Source: Xylona heveae TC161 (taxonomy: Eukaryota > Ascomycota > Xylonomycetes > Xylonales > Xylonaceae). From it: a stretch of 64,000 nucleotides of DNA. Within the stretch, counting starts at the first letter, position 1. Each line of letters begins with the position of its first letter. Location: NCBI RefSeq assembly GCF_001619985.1, contig NW_017264208.1:228936-292935 (forward strand). Direction: 5' to 3'. This document shows positions 1 to 12,106 of the stretch, piece after piece. Under the pieces are notes generated by a model that was not told where the DNA came from, searched no databases, and saw only the letters and a program-made list of their open reading frames with translations. A program made the position numbers and the translations under genes.

Positions 1-746
1 GTAGCTATGAAAAATTCAAAATAACTAGATTACCCATTTCGACGAAAACAAACATCATGCTCCGAAAGAGTAATAGCTTCTTTTGGATCAAGCTATATAT
101 TAGAACAGAGAAGCGATTTTAGTCATGTCCTAATCATAACTATCGCAGTAGTTGCTAGAGCTGTGACTCGGTTCACTTCGAGCTTCACCGTGAAGTACAA
201 GTGCCTGTGACAGAATCAGCCCTTCAAATAGGACAATGAAGGGAAACAAACAGCCTATTTTTCTGGCTGCGAATACTTTTGCGCGGTCACAGCCGCTACT
301 AGGCATTCATCAAATATCGGTGATCAATCACGTCGCGTCCACTATCTATCGATTACCCTCGAAGCCACCGCTGTCCAGTACAATTGGTCAAACCTCCTAG
401 CTGCAGCTTGCAGCGTTTATAATTTAAGGGAGGTATTTTTACTGGAACTCACACCTACTTCAAATTTTCTCCTTTGAGTCCAAAAGACCCATGGATTATC
501 CGACACCGATGGCAAAGGTATCCGGTCGCCGTCCACAAAGCGATCTCGATGCAGAAGTCGACGAAGTATGCCCCTGGATTCAGCCTACCTAGAGAGTGTC
601 TGACTGAGTGACCAGATGATTCTAGATTATCTGATTTGGTCAGCAAGTAAAGCTTTTCTGGATTGTAATAAGGAGGGACAGAATGACGAGATATCGTCTT
701 CACATTTTCCACTGGCCGAGTCGGCTTTCAGCCTCGTGGACGGTAA
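1..746. other. Intergenic stretch and unresolved 5' part of the first gene
   Basis: I see no gene I can support here. The reading frame of the following gene is open only from 747, where a TAA closes it upstream, so its start exon probably lies somewhere in this stretch. A 61-codon frame at 616-801 could hold part of it, but I could not find a convincing splice junction joining the two. Confidence 0.4.
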
Positions 747-1736
747 TGCATTGCAAAAGGCTCACAAGAACTCTACGCTAATAGTTATCAAGCATTTCTA
801 AAGATATTTAAGTCGAAGCATCCGGAGCGACAAACACTCTCGCCTGTCCGGCATCGCCTGGCACTATTGAGATACTGCAGTATCTTTTTTTGCGGCCCAG
901 ACTACAGCGCTTTCACCGTCCCATCTTTGATATCCCTGCGAGATCGAAATTTAGCGCGGGCTAAGGCGTGGCAGGCTCATCAGTCCACAGTAGTTGATAC
1001 GCAAATATTTCAAGAAATTGACATATCAGCGATGACCATATTCTCTTCGAAGGCGTTTCGCTCCGGTGACAATTCAATACACGAGCAATTCCGGGAGTCG
1101 ACCCAAAATCCATACAAAACTGCCAACGATATTTTGCTGCTCGATACTCTACCGCTTTTCATGGAATTTTCAGCTGCTGAACTCTTGACCACTTGCGAGA
1201 TGGATATAACGACTGCATGGGTGGGTTTAGCAGGAGAATACATGCTGCAATCTGTTTTAGAGCAATATTTAATTCAGGGCCTAAAGGGGCTGGAGTCCGC
1301 TAAAGAAGCATTTGCCTGGGGCTTCGGCGCTTTGAAAGCTGACGAGCCTAGCAATTCAATGGTAGGACAGGCGAATACACCATTCGACGAAGATCTCCAT
1401 TCATCCACCCCTTCTTCACAGCATACTATGTTGGCCGATGTCCGCCAAAAGTTTCTATCAGAGGTATTCTCCATACCAATTGTACGCAGCAAAGCGCTTA
1501 GGTAACTAATGGATATTCAGCTATTACCCAAAAATGGCAAGGACATGGAGTTTAATCTGAAATATCTTTTAACAAAATATCCACGAAGACCCTTCTTCCA
1601 AAGGATAGCTTCACTTCTAGAAACACTACTCACAGTCCAGTCGCCGCCAGCGCTTTCAAAATTTGAGTTAGGCTTATTAGATGGACTTTCCGCGTCTGAA
1701 ATGGAAGCCGTGAGAAATCGAGTTGGATGCAGATGA
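747..1736 (+). CDS. Unrecognised conserved-looking protein, 5' incomplete, one intron
   Basis: I do not recognise this family. The frame is open from 747 but holds no ATG near its start, so a first exon upstream is missing. A TAA at 1503-1505 appears to end the frame, but a typical fungal intron removes it: donor GTATTC at 1464, branch-like ACTAAT near 1505-1510, acceptor TTCAG ending at 1520 (57 nt). Both junctions are phase 0 and the frame resumes unchanged to the TGA at 1734-1736. The product is predicted soluble and mostly helical, with a hydrophobic core around FFCGPDY and a middle segment rich in Leu and Glu (LLDTLPLFMEFSAAEL). No signal peptide, membrane segment or catalytic motif is visible. 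Ordinary codon use and CpG content mark it as a host gene. Confidence is moderate for a real gene and low for its 5' limit. Confidence 0.55.
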
Positions 1737-2739
1737 CAATTGTTGGAAATGCGTTTTTTCCCCTTTGATAGGTGCTCTGCTCTTTGACCTCGTAACGGAG
1801 AGGAATCACTGAAGGATGGCCATATCATGTACAACGAGATTACCAATTTTAGTCTATAAAATGCCGTTCCATGTCATACATGCTATGGGATGTCTCCTGT
1901 TGCATATACCTTCGAATATCCTCACTACAATACACATTTACCTCGCGTGGCTCTTTGTTGCGTCGACAATTGGTGGACATTGATGACAAACAGTAACGAT
2001 CACTGATTCAAGTGATGGAGAATTCTCTTTCTATCTGCATTTAAACTAAAATTAACTCCTCATAGGTTGACTCTGCAATCATCAAATTGTTATTTTGTTT
2101 GCGGTGCATTCCACGTATTTAATCTGACTTGCTCCCCGGCTCGAAATCGAGCACTTGCTAGTGATTAATCTTTGATTGCTTCGAAATTACCGTTCGAACC
2201 AGACAAGTATTTATTTTAAGAGCTGGTCAAATGAAGGTAGTGTATCAACTTATTCTTCTTGATGAACAAATGCAGCGATGCTAATATTGCATGGCATTGT
2301 AATGTTTGCGAGACAGTCAGTCCAGTGTTACCTAACTTGCGCCAGTAGAGTGTGCTTTCACATGGCAGACTGATGTACAACGTATTTGCAGTAAAGTTGA
2401 AGTAAAGCCAGCCTAATTAGCGTTGCTTGTGGCTCACCCTTAACGTACGGCCCCCTAGCGTAAAATTATACTCGAGGACCTTGGGCAAAACAGCTTGACA
2501 GTTTACTGTGCGCATGATTTTAAATGGCAAGTGTGAAATCATTCTTGCCCTCCCACAAATATCCACCACAGTATGTAATACCATGATTCCGAAAGTAGGT
2601 CTGCCGGCTGGCTAAGTGCAGTTCCTCACTCTTACGATGTTATATGATATAAGTCTACTCATACAGACTCTGATTAGTGGGCGCAAATCAATCATCCCGG
2701 GCTTCACAAAACTCCGCAAATGCGACGGGGACAAACGGA
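1737..2739. other. Intergenic region, about 1 kb
   Basis: Between the unrecognised gene and the Jjj1-like gene, both on the + strand. No frame, RNA gene or repeat here can be supported. The last few hundred bases should contain the promoter of the downstream gene. Confidence 0.5.
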
Positions 2740-4454
2740 ATGAAAACCTGCTACTACGAGCTTCTCGGCGTGGAGCGCGGAGCCTCCGGCGACGAGTAAG
2801 TATAAAAACCTGAAGATGTGACTTCAGCTAATGAAATTCTAGGATTAAAAAGGCTTATCGCAAGAAAGCACTCGAACTGCATCCCGACCGTAACTACGAT
2901 GATGTTGAGAAAGCAACAAACCTCTTTGCAGAAGTACAATCTGCATATGAGGTTTTGTCAGATCCCCAGGAGCGAGCCTGGTACGATTCGCACAGGGACG
3001 TCATATTACGAGGCGGAGAGGAGGGTTTAGAGCGCCATTATGAATATGATATTCCGGTTACAACAGCGGACGATCTTAACTCTCTTCTTATGCGGTTGAA
3101 TGGACGTATAGAATTCTCCGATTCATCCAAGGGATTCTTCGGTGTCCTTCGAAATATTTTCGATAACTTAGCATGGGAGGAAGAGGCAGCTTCCCAGTGG
3201 GAAGGACTAGACCCGACAGATTATCCCTCATTTGGATATGCGGCAGATACTTATGACGAGTCCGTTCGAAATTTTTACAGCGCTTGGGGCGGCTTTTCCA
3301 CCAAAAAGTCCTTCGCGTGGAAAGACCGATATCGTTATTCAGAAGCACCAGATAGACGGGTTCGACGAATGATGGAGAAGGAGAATAGAAAGTTGCGGGA
3401 TGAAGGCGTTCGGGAGTTCAACGACACTGTGCGATCTTTGGTAGCATTTTCGCGAAAGCGCGATCCAAGATATACGCCAAATTCACAGACTGCAGAACAA
3501 CGCCAACAATTGTTACGAGACGCTGCCTTGGCGCAAGCTGCCCGGTCTCGAGCTGCTAACCTGGAAAGGCTCAAAGAGCATATCGAGCCAGAATGGTCTC
3601 AAAGTCGAGGTGAAGACGATATTGAAATTGAAAGTGAAATTGAAGAGGGTGCGGACAACGAGCAAGAAATGATTTATGAGTGTGTGGCGTGTAACAAGAC
3701 ATTCAAAAGTGAAAATCAGCTCCAGGCTCACGAGAAGAGCAAAAAGCATGTTAAGGCTGTTCGACAGCTGCGGAAACAGATGGAAAAGGAAGACCAAGAT
3801 CTCAATTTGAGTCATCGAACAGGGGCTTTATCTATCGATGATCCCGGAGAGGCTGAAGCGCCTGCAGCTAGCACGGGGAGACAACCGACAGAGTCCCCTA
3901 TAAATCCGAGCACAGATGGTCCAGATCATTTTCAAGACATCACTGAACTTGAAGGTTCAGACAGCTCCTCTCTGTATGTGCCAAACGGGGACGCCTCAAA
4001 AATTATGAGCAACGATAGCGATTCAACCGCGTCTGAGGCGTCAAGCGATGATTACGCACCAAGAGCGCAAGTTGAAGAACGAATATCCGGGAAGGGAGAC
4101 GGTAAAGATACGGAGAAGCCACCTCTCGAAGAGACTCTTCGCGATGAGATAGATGATGAATTCTCTCCGGAACCGGAAGCTCATTCTGTAAAACCAAAGC
4201 TGGGAAAAGCAAAAGAGAGACGGGCAAAAAAAGCTGCTAAGCTTCAAACTGCAGACGCTCCAATGACAAATGTGTGACCCTCACATAAGAGCCTTCATGA
4301 AACTCCATCTATTCTAACTTAGTTCTAGTTCCAATGCGCCTCATGCAAAACCAATTTTTCATCTAGGACTAAACTGTTTAACCACATCAAGTCGCTGAAC
4401 CACGCACAGCCCGTACCGCAAGCGACAAATCCTCTCCTAAAGAAGCGGAAATGA
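2740..4454 (+). CDS. JJJ1: Jjj1-like J-domain protein with two C2H2 zinc fingers
   Basis: Three exons: 2740-2795, 2843-4271 and 4329-4454, giving 536 residues. Introns run 2796-2842 (GTAAGT..TAG) and 4272-4328 (GTGTGA..CTAG, branch TTCTAAC); without the second, the frame would stop at 4277 and lose the C-terminal finger. The J domain fills roughly residues 3-70 with the HPD motif at 32-34, which in this family stimulates Hsp70 ATPase. A conserved middle region and a charged helix follow, then a C2H2 finger (Cys299, Cys302, two His after), a low-complexity acidic/Ser stretch, and a second C2H2 finger (Cys498, Cys501, His514, His520) before a basic tail. This order matches yeast Jjj1/human DNAJC21, which acts with Hsp70 in late cytoplasmic maturation of the 60S ribosomal subunit. 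The function is inferred from the architecture. The gene is convergent with the Sqs1-like gene. Confidence 0.9.
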
Positions 4455-4996
4455 GAGAGCTGTTGTGGATTTTAATGCAAGCTTATCATGGAATACTACG
4501 TCGCGCTGTTGGTGACGCGTCATTGGTCAAGGGCAAGATACCTTGGAAATATCTTTGAGACATCCCCTCTTATCTGGAATACTCTTTAGGTGCCTCCAGA
4601 ATCAGTCTTCTTGAAATTTGCAATCCTAGGAGCAGCGAATCCCTTATGGTTGGGCGAACCAAAGATATGTTCCGAATTGGCTTTCGCTCCTCCGCGTGAG
4701 TTCAAAATCAAAATGCTCCATTCAGAATAGAGCTTCTACTGTTGCTTGGGATTATAATTGGGCGGCGAAATAGACTATATCGAGCTTGTTTCAATGAAAA
4801 GGAGCTTTCGATGATGCTTTGGCAAAAAAAAGAACCCGGCAAGAAAACAATGTCTGGATTCAGACTTTCTGTTCAGCGATTTGTTGTGATTACAAATATA
4901 CCTCAAGCGGCCATCAATGTACATCAAGAAGCATTTCCTGAATCGAACTTAACGAGTACCTGATTTCAAAAACTCTCAGTCACTCGCAGAACCCAA
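4455..4996. other. Intergenic region between convergent genes
   Basis: It must hold the 3' UTRs and polyadenylation signals of the Jjj1-like (+) and Sqs1-like (-) genes. A 73-codon + frame inside it has no recognisable features and I do not support it. Confidence 0.5.
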
Positions 4997-6118
4997 TTAG
5001 CCTAACCCGGCCTTGGAAGTCTTGACCACATGTGCGACCGGTTGTAGAATGCCCTTATTGTGAACAGCACCTAGGGCTGTTCCTGAGCTCCAACCCATCT
5101 TCTCGAGCATTGCTCGTCCTTTATTTTCTGCTCCAAGTTCTGGGGCTGTCGCGCCCACAACATCTCCATCCCGATAAGCGACTCCCGCGCTCACGGATTT
5201 TCCGCCTGCATTTCTCAGCGCACCGTTCTTTTGACTCACGTCCATGCGAGGCAGAAACCGCTTCCGGCCAAGAATTCTGTCGATGTGTCCGCTCGAATAC
5301 ACATCGATTTCTCGGGACCGCGAAGTTTTATATAGGACTGGAAATCGAGATTTGCCAGATCCAACTGATTTTGACTTTAGATAAAAGGCGTTTGCGATTT
5401 CATGGACGAGTTTTCGATTCCGCTTATCCATCGGTGGAAGTGCAAGGCTGAGAATATTAGTTTTGAAACCAAAAAGCGACAAGGTTCATCATACCTTGTA
5501 TGTTCAGCTCTCAAAAATTGCTTGATTTCGACCTTAATATCTTCAAGTCCAACCCCCTCCTTGTATTTAGCTTTGAGTTGCGGCTTTCCCTTCTTGGACT
5601 TTCCCAGTAAACCTTGTGCTCGCAATTCCTCCCGTTCTTTCTTCTTCAACTGCTTCTTCTTCCTGTCCTTCTCCCATGTAGAGTGTAACGATATTTCCAT
5701 CTCACTGTCAGACAGCCCAAACGGAAGTGTCCCACGGCGACCTTTTGGCTTACGTTTTAGACTGGGGCGATCAAAATCCATGACATCAAAGCCATCATAT
5801 GGATCGTTGTCCAGAACATCAGCCATTAAGTTAGCGGATGGAAATTGGTGCTTAGGGCGAGACTGTGGGCGGCGTCCAGGAGATGTGTTCCACATCGGAA
5901 AATTTTCAAGCTCTTCCCCTACTTCCTCATCTCCATCATCTCCATCGAACAGGATCAATTCACCAGACCCCAACCCCAACTCTTCTTGCTTCTCCAGTAG
6001 CCTCGCGATTTTCTCATCTGTCATCCTCTGTATTCTTCGTTCGATGAGATCTTCTTCATCTTGCATATCTTCCAAATAATCAAGGCCAATATCAGATCCC
6101 TCCTCTTCCTCCTCCTCT

Positions 6119-6150
<32 letters not shown>

Positions 6151-7750
6151 CTCTTCCTCTTCCTCTTCCTCTTCCTCTTCCTCTTCCTCCTCTGCTTCTT
6201 CTCCCTCTTCCATACCCTCATTCTCCTCCGCCTCTTCTTCTCCCCCTTCAAATTCGTCTTCGTCATCCTCAGCCACTCTTTGACCAATCTTACTTTCACC
6301 TTCGTTGCCGTTCATCTGAACCTTCTTCCGATAAGCAGCCTCATCCAAGTGTCGAGTAGGCTGCTTGATCTTGTATGTGCTTTGAGGTTCATTGACAGAA
6401 TCCGCCGAAGGCTCCAAACCCTCTAATCTAGTCGAAACATCCTTGTTTGTCCGCAATTGCACTTCGAGCTCGTCCGATGTAGCACGTTGAGGAGTATGCA
6501 CTGAGCGCGCTTCAACAGCCTCGGATTGCTCAGTCGTGTGAAAAGCGTCATTTACACTGCCCCCCACCAAGTGAGATAATCTGGGCTTCCTATCAACGGA
6601 TTTACACGATCCGCGGAGTGGTTGAGGAGCTCGACTTGAGGATGATTGGTTGGTGGGCGTCTTTCTGCAGATGTCAACCTGGTAAGCTTGATCTACATCG
6701 CCTAAATCTCTGAGTGTATAGGTCGTGTGGCCTTCCGTGAACCCCCGATCATCATTTTCTTTCATATTTGCGATATAGTCTGCCACGATCGGGTCGTCTT
6801 CCTGGCCAGATTTGGTGACGACGCTATGGCTCTTTCGATTTTGAAATAGGGCTTGTTTTGAGAAATGGTCACGAGATTGTATATTCTCATGTTTAGGCTG
6901 GAAAGATCTGTTTCCATTGGATCGCTCTTCCGTGGCATCTCTAGAAGGCTCTTTAAACGCGGGGTCGCATCGTCTCCTAGAGGCATCTCCGGCTGAATCA
7001 TCTGTCGGTTGTCCTTCAAATCGGGCTTGATGGCCTCCTCCTACAGAGGACGAAATGGTCAGAGGTGTTTCATCTAGCGTTTCCGATATGTGGGCCAAAG
7101 GTCTGTTTCTTCCAGAAAATAAGATAACTTCTTCACTTGAATCGGATGCAGCCGGCGATGACGACCGCACTCTGGGGTGTGGAAGTCCGGTCTCAAAATT
7201 CAAGGAGGATCCAACAACATCCACGGCAAATAGACTACTCTCTCTTTGAGATTCATCTTCAGTCGGTTGAGCCACCGTACCAGCCATAAAGCTGGATGCC
7301 ACATCTTGATCAGGTTGGATCTTAGCCGGATTGTTCGCATCGAAATCTATCCTTGCCCCCGCTTGACGTTTGTTTGCTTCTTCTTGCTCACATGCTATAG
7401 CAGCATCCTCCTCGCCAACTAGCCTATTGGCATCAAAATTTCCTGCGCTGACGAAGGCAACCCCATTGTGACGCAATTTTGAAGCTGAGGTCCAGTACGA
7501 GTGTCGACGCTCGGTGTTCCTAGCTTCTTGTTGAAGCGAGAAATGTGATTGTTCTGCAGGGAAAATCAAGTCCGTGAGAAAAAATACAATTGTCAGAGTG
7601 ACCATTGGAGAAAATCAAACCTTGCGACGAGGATTGAGTACGTGGACTCTCGACCTTCGGAGAAAACCCTGAATTGCGGAATTCAATACGACCGCCACTG
7701 AGCGGATTCTTTGCCTGGTTACGGCGGGCTCCTTTCTTCCCTTTAGCCAT
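4997..7750 (-). CDS. SQS1: Sqs1-like R3H and G-patch domain protein
   Basis: Three exons on the - strand: 7750-7621, 7553-5495 and 5447-4997, total 879 residues. Introns are 7554-7620 (67 nt, GTTTGA..GCAG) and 5448-5494 (47 nt, GTATGA..TCAG). The N-terminus is basic (MAKGKKGARR). A long Ser- and charge-rich, probably disordered region follows, then an almost pure Glu tract around residues 480-535 and a basic stretch. An R3H domain (about residues 715-775) spans the second intron, and a C-terminal G-patch includes MLEKMGW and ends KAGLG. R3H plus C-terminal G-patch is the yeast Sqs1/Pfa1 layout; that protein activates the DEAH helicase Prp43 in splicing and ribosome biogenesis, so a nuclear role is inferred. 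The Glu tract is encoded by an imperfect hexamer repeat. The start at 7750 is the first ATG in a frame that splices cleanly. Confidence 0.87.
6097..6193. repeat. 97 nt homopyrimidine/homopurine tract encoding poly-Glu
   Basis: The + strand is C and T only for 97 bases, built of CTTCCT/CCTCCT hexamers; the - strand is therefore purely GA and codes for Glu in the Sqs1-like gene. Being in frame, it is expected to vary in length by whole codons. It also generates long Lys/Arg and Leu/Phe shadow frames. Confidence 0.95.
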
Positions 7751-8340
7751 ACTGATATGGCGAATCGATTCAGCTTTTCCACTGTAAGGTGAGACTGATA
7801 TTTCAAGTGTTCGATTTCTTGTTGGAATACTTACGGTGTCACATTACCGTCAGTTGTAATCCCTCAACCATTCAGCTAAGCATAAATTGGTTAAGCGTAC
7901 CCAGCTAGCAGTTTGCCGAGATCCTTAGTCAGGTGGGTCAGCCGCCGTAGCCACCTTCATCCCCGCCAATTTGCTAGTACATTACTTTACCTTGCTCTAG
8001 TTAGCTAAAGAGCTATCGCCCCTCGGAGGGCTTGATGACACAAGGTGCTGATATGCACTCATCGATATATCACTACATTGTCTCTTCATGATAGGACTGA
8101 TATTATTTGCTGTTCTAGTCACCTTGGATGATGATAAATGACTGAACAACGTTATCGTATTCTTTTCTAAGGTTTTGTTTTTCGTACTCTTTTGAGCAGT
8201 CTTGGTCCATCTTTGCCGTCGTTCTGCGATAACCTTATGGTGAATTGCGAATTCGAGCCTCATTATCCGGTTTATTCCAGTTCGCAGTCTTTTTTCTTCT
8301 CTTCATACTCCTCTTCTCCTCGGGCATAAAAAGCTTCGCC
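7751..8340. promoter_or_regulatory. Divergent promoter region, Sqs1-like / Atg4
   Basis: The two genes are transcribed away from this 590 bp interval, which must contain both promoters. I see no clear TATA box or distinctive operator. An 88-codon - frame here is unsupported. Confidence 0.45.
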
Positions 8341-9788
8341 ATGACGAGCCCGGATCTCGGTCGCTACAAGCGCTTCGTACGTTATTTCTGGGATCCAGAG
8401 CCAGAAAATGACGATATTTCTGGAACGCCAATTTGGTGTTTAGGCCGTGAATACGTGTCTTCTGCATCAACATGCAACGACGACAGTTTTGAAACGAAGG
8501 ACGATCAGTTACAAAGCGCGCCAGCAGAGGGTAATGTTACCAGCAACATTGGCGGTGATGCTACTCACTGCTTTAATGAAAGTAGGCGGGAAAGCGTCGG
8601 TGGTTGGCCGCCATCCTTCTTAGATGACTTTGAGTCAAAGATATGGCTCACATACCGGTCCAATTTTCCCCTAATCCCAAAATCACGGAATTCGAAAGCG
8701 ACCTCGAATATGACCTTATCAGTGCGTCTAAGAAGTCACTTGCTTGACCCTTCCGGTTTCACCTCTGATACCGGCTGGGGTTGCATGATCAGGTCCGGTC
8801 AAAGTCTACTCATCAATACTTTGGTTATTCTAAGGCTCGGGCGAGGTGATATTCTTATTATGCATCCAATTAAGCTATTACTGATAAGGAAACAGACTGG
8901 CGAAGAGGCAGCGGGCCAATTGAGGAGAGGCGCATTCTTTCCTTGTTTGCAGATGACCCAGACGCGCCGTTCTCAATCCATCGTTTTGTTGAGCACGGAG
9001 CCACAGCTTGCGGAAAGCATCCAGGAGAGTGGTTTGGGCCATCTGCCACGGCTCATTGCATAGAGTAAGTTTGCACGTGGTCGATTATATACGTGTCACT
9101 TACGCAATGAAGTGCGCTTGTAAACGAACTGAGCGGGATCGGACTCAAGGTTTACGTGACCGGTGATGGCGACGATATATATGAAGACAGATTAATGAAA
9201 GTCGCAACAACCGAAGACGGCACCTTTACCCCTACTCTTTTGCTAGTCGGTATCCGGCTGGGTATTGATCGAGTGACTCCACTTTATTGGGAATCGTTAA
9301 AAAGTTCCCTGACTCTTTCACAATCCGTTGGGATTGCTGGGTATGTCTGCTTAATCGAAATTTTTTTTGGCAAATTTGGATGGGACTCATGAAAATCTAT
9401 CAGCGGCCGGCCCTCTTCCTCCCACTACTTCGTCGGCGTTCAGGGAAGTTCCTTCTTCTACTTGGATCCTCATCAAACTCGTCCAGCGTTGCCGCTTCAT
9501 TTGAACCCGGAAGACTATACGGAAGCAGAAGTCGATTCTTGCCATACAAGACGGCTGCGAAAATTACGAATTGGCGAAATGGATCCAAGTATGCTAATTG
9601 GCTTTCTGATCCGCGATGAAGCCGACTGGATTTCTTGGCGTGAACGCATCTCGAAAACTCCTGGAAAAGCAATCGTCAATATTGCATCTCAGCAAAAACC
9701 CGTTCACGGCCAGGAGTTGGGTAGAGACGACGCGATAGATGAAGTTGAACCATTGGACGACGAGTATGATGATGACATCGGCCCATGA
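8341..9788 (+). CDS. ATG4: Cysteine protease Atg4 (autophagin)
   Basis: Four exons: 8341-8845, 8896-9064, 9113-9340 and 9404-9788, giving 428 residues. Introns are 50, 48 and 63 nt; the first uses acceptor AACAG at 8895, chosen because it alone restores the family frame (LGR|DWRRG). Peptidase C54 hallmarks are all present: the nucleophile Cys148 in [10 protein letters not shown], the Asp322-Pro-His324 pair in [11 protein letters not shown], and the conserved DPSMLIGFL block. Atg4 cleaves the C-terminus of Atg8 to expose its glycine and later removes it from phosphatidylethanolamine; it is cytosolic. The acidic C-terminus ([10 protein letters not shown]) resembles an Atg8-interacting tail, which is inference. 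The start at 8341 is the first ATG; the frame runs open upstream to a TTG at 8245, but that is not a credible start. Confidence 0.95.
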
Positions 9789-10247
9789 TGCTTACGGGGA
9801 ACAAAGATACTAGCTTCAATAAATCGACCTGCATACTGATACCAATTCTTGCTTGTAATCATGAACGTGTTCGACAGGCCCAACGTTCAATATAATACGC
9901 TCATACAATCGAGAATACAAAGCGTGTTTCTGTCGCGGGCTAGTTCCCGGTGATTACGAGGGGAAATCGCAGATCAATTCATGAATAGCAAGTTATGAGG
10001 GAGGAAATGTCGAAATAGAAAGGTTATATCATTAATTCCTTTCGAGAGTCTGTATTTCGCAGCCCATTTACCCACAAAAAAACCGTAAAAGACATTTGCC
10101 CCATGAAAAGCAGGCCATCCCATGACGCATAAAGAAAGAACCCGAATAACACCCCTTAAATCCCACCAGTTCAACCAGACCACATGTGTCAGGTCGGATT
10201 TCGGACGCACATAATTTGGCTCGGAATTAATTTGGAAAAGAAAGAAC
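9789..10247. other. Intergenic region between convergent Atg4 and H2B genes
   Basis: It holds the two 3' UTRs. A 78-codon - frame (9974-10210) is unsupported. No histone-type stem-loop is obvious after H2B, as expected for fungi, which polyadenylate histone mRNAs. Confidence 0.5.
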
Positions 10248-10821
<574 letters not shown>

Positions 10822-11509
10822 TTTGCTTTTCTGCGTGAATGATAGGTTTTACAACACAAATGCTTGGCTTAAAGTCGGTAAATGGTTTCTTGATAGGTTC
10901 GCAGGGTACGGAGGGTCGCTGTGGGGATGTAAAGATGAGGAAGAGGAGAAAATGATCGGATGGCGAGGGGTGCGACGGGATTTATAGGTGCGCGCTATGC
11001 GTGGGTGATCTTGGGAACTTCGCTTTCACGAGGCGCGCAAAAGTTAGTCTAATCCTGAAACGGAAAACAAGGAGATCATAACATCAGGACGCGAAGGTGG
11101 TGTCCAGGAGCTTGGTAAGGTACCTAGGTACCTCTACAGTACCTCTCTGATCTCACTAGATCATCGGTTAAGAATCGAGTATCACTGCATTCCTTATACT
11201 TGAATTCGGCTTAAGCGGACTAGCCCCGAAGTATTTCTGAAGTACTGAATCATCTCATGCCCAGTAGTTAAACCGATTCCTGGCCATGCACGCGTAGAGC
11301 AGTCCATCAATGTTTTGATTGGTCATTCGTGCCAAGCGAGTGGTTGATCTGGTCTGCCTCCGATTTACTAGCACTCCAATTGCTGCCTTTATAATCACCG
11401 TCATCCCCCATCGGTCTATCTTTTGTCACATCTAACTTTCAAATCGGCATACTCACGTCAACTTTCGCCTTCTATCACCCTTTTTTTAAATCCACTTACA
11501 ACTCTCAAA
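10822..11509. promoter_or_regulatory. Shared divergent promoter of H2B and H2A
   Basis: 688 bp between the two start codons. Toward H2A: CCAAT at 11376-11380 and a TATA-like TTTATAAT at 11388-11395, about 115 bp before the ATG, followed by a pyrimidine-rich leader. An inverted CCAAT (ATTGG) lies at 11318-11322. Toward H2B: TATAAA on the - strand at 10981-10986, about 160 bp before its ATG. A palindromic GTACC cluster sits in between (11114-11145). The arrangement implies coordinated S-phase transcription of the two histones, as for other fungal H2A/H2B pairs. Confidence 0.75.
11114..11145. repeat. GGTACCTAGGTACC-type palindrome cluster
   Basis: Overlapping GTACC palindromes (AAGGTACCTAGGTACCTC and a further AGTACC) inside the histone promoter. 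A similar cluster occurs at 13378-13426, outside any gene. Confidence 0.7.
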
Positions 11510-12106
11510 ATGACTGGCGGAGGTAAATCTGGTGGCAAAGCCAGCGGCAGCAGCAAAAATGCTCAATCGTAAGTACTTCCGTGGCCTCAAGAGCTTTTTT
11601 TCCAGCTGTTGTCGCATGTATTATGCTCTACTGTCAGGCAGCAGCTAACTTCCCATAGTCGTTCCTCTAAAGCTGGACTTGCTTTCCCGGTCGGCCGTGT
11701 TCACCGTCTCCTGAGGAAAGGCAACTACGCGCAGCGAGTTGGTGCTGGTAAGATTCCTCTTTCAAATCCATTACTTCTTTTGCTAACAAGTGAAGGTGCT
11801 CCCGTTTATCTCGCGGCTGTTCTTGAATACCTTGCAGCTGAGATCCTCGAGTTGGCTGGAAACGCTGCTCGTGATAACAAGAAGACTCGTATCATTCCTC
11901 GTCATCTTCAGCTCGCCATCCGTAACGACGAGGAATTGAACAAATTGCTTGGTCATGTCACAATCGCCCAGGGAGGTGTTCTTCCGAACATTCACCAAAG
12001 TAAGGCAATACGTCCCTGTATCACTCGCACCGGTGCTAATGCATTATCAGATCTCTTGCCGAAGAAGACTTCCAAGCCTGGAAAGCCGGCCAGCCAAGAG
12101 CTATGA
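11510..12106 (+). CDS. HTA1: Histone H2A (SQEL-ending, H2A.X-like)
   Basis: Four exons: 11510-11568, 11659-11747, 11796-11999 and 12051-12106, giving 135 residues. Introns are 90, 48 and 51 nt; the third has the branch-like TGCTAAT before ATCAG. The tail [13 protein letters not shown] leads into [19 protein letters not shown], and the acidic-patch region [10 protein letters not shown] is intact. The C-terminus is SQEL, the phosphorylation motif of fungal H2A that marks DNA breaks (equivalent to gamma-H2A.X). It forms dimers with H2B, whose gene is divergently placed. Confidence 0.97.

Noticed and set aside
1503-1505. In-frame TAA suggesting the first gene is a pseudogene
   Set aside because: It lies within a well-formed 57 nt intron with both junctions in phase 0.
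4272-4277. TGA at 4275-4277 as the end of the Jjj1-like gene
   Set aside because: A GTGTGA donor at 4272 and CTAG acceptor at 4328 join to a second C2H2 finger typical of the family, so the stop is intronic.
6021-6426. Long Lys/Arg-rich (-) and Leu/Phe-rich (+) frames across the Glu tract
   Set aside because: They are other-frame readings of the homopurine repeat in the Sqs1-like exon; the Glu frame has the supported domains on both sides.
7997-8263. 88-codon - strand frame upstream of Atg4
   Set aside because: No recognisable features; it lies in the divergent promoter and overlaps the Atg4 leader.
8245-8340. Signal-peptide-like N-terminal extension of Atg4
   Set aside because: It begins with TTG, there is no in-frame ATG before 8341, and Atg4 is cytosolic; the hydrophobic stretch is leader sequence.
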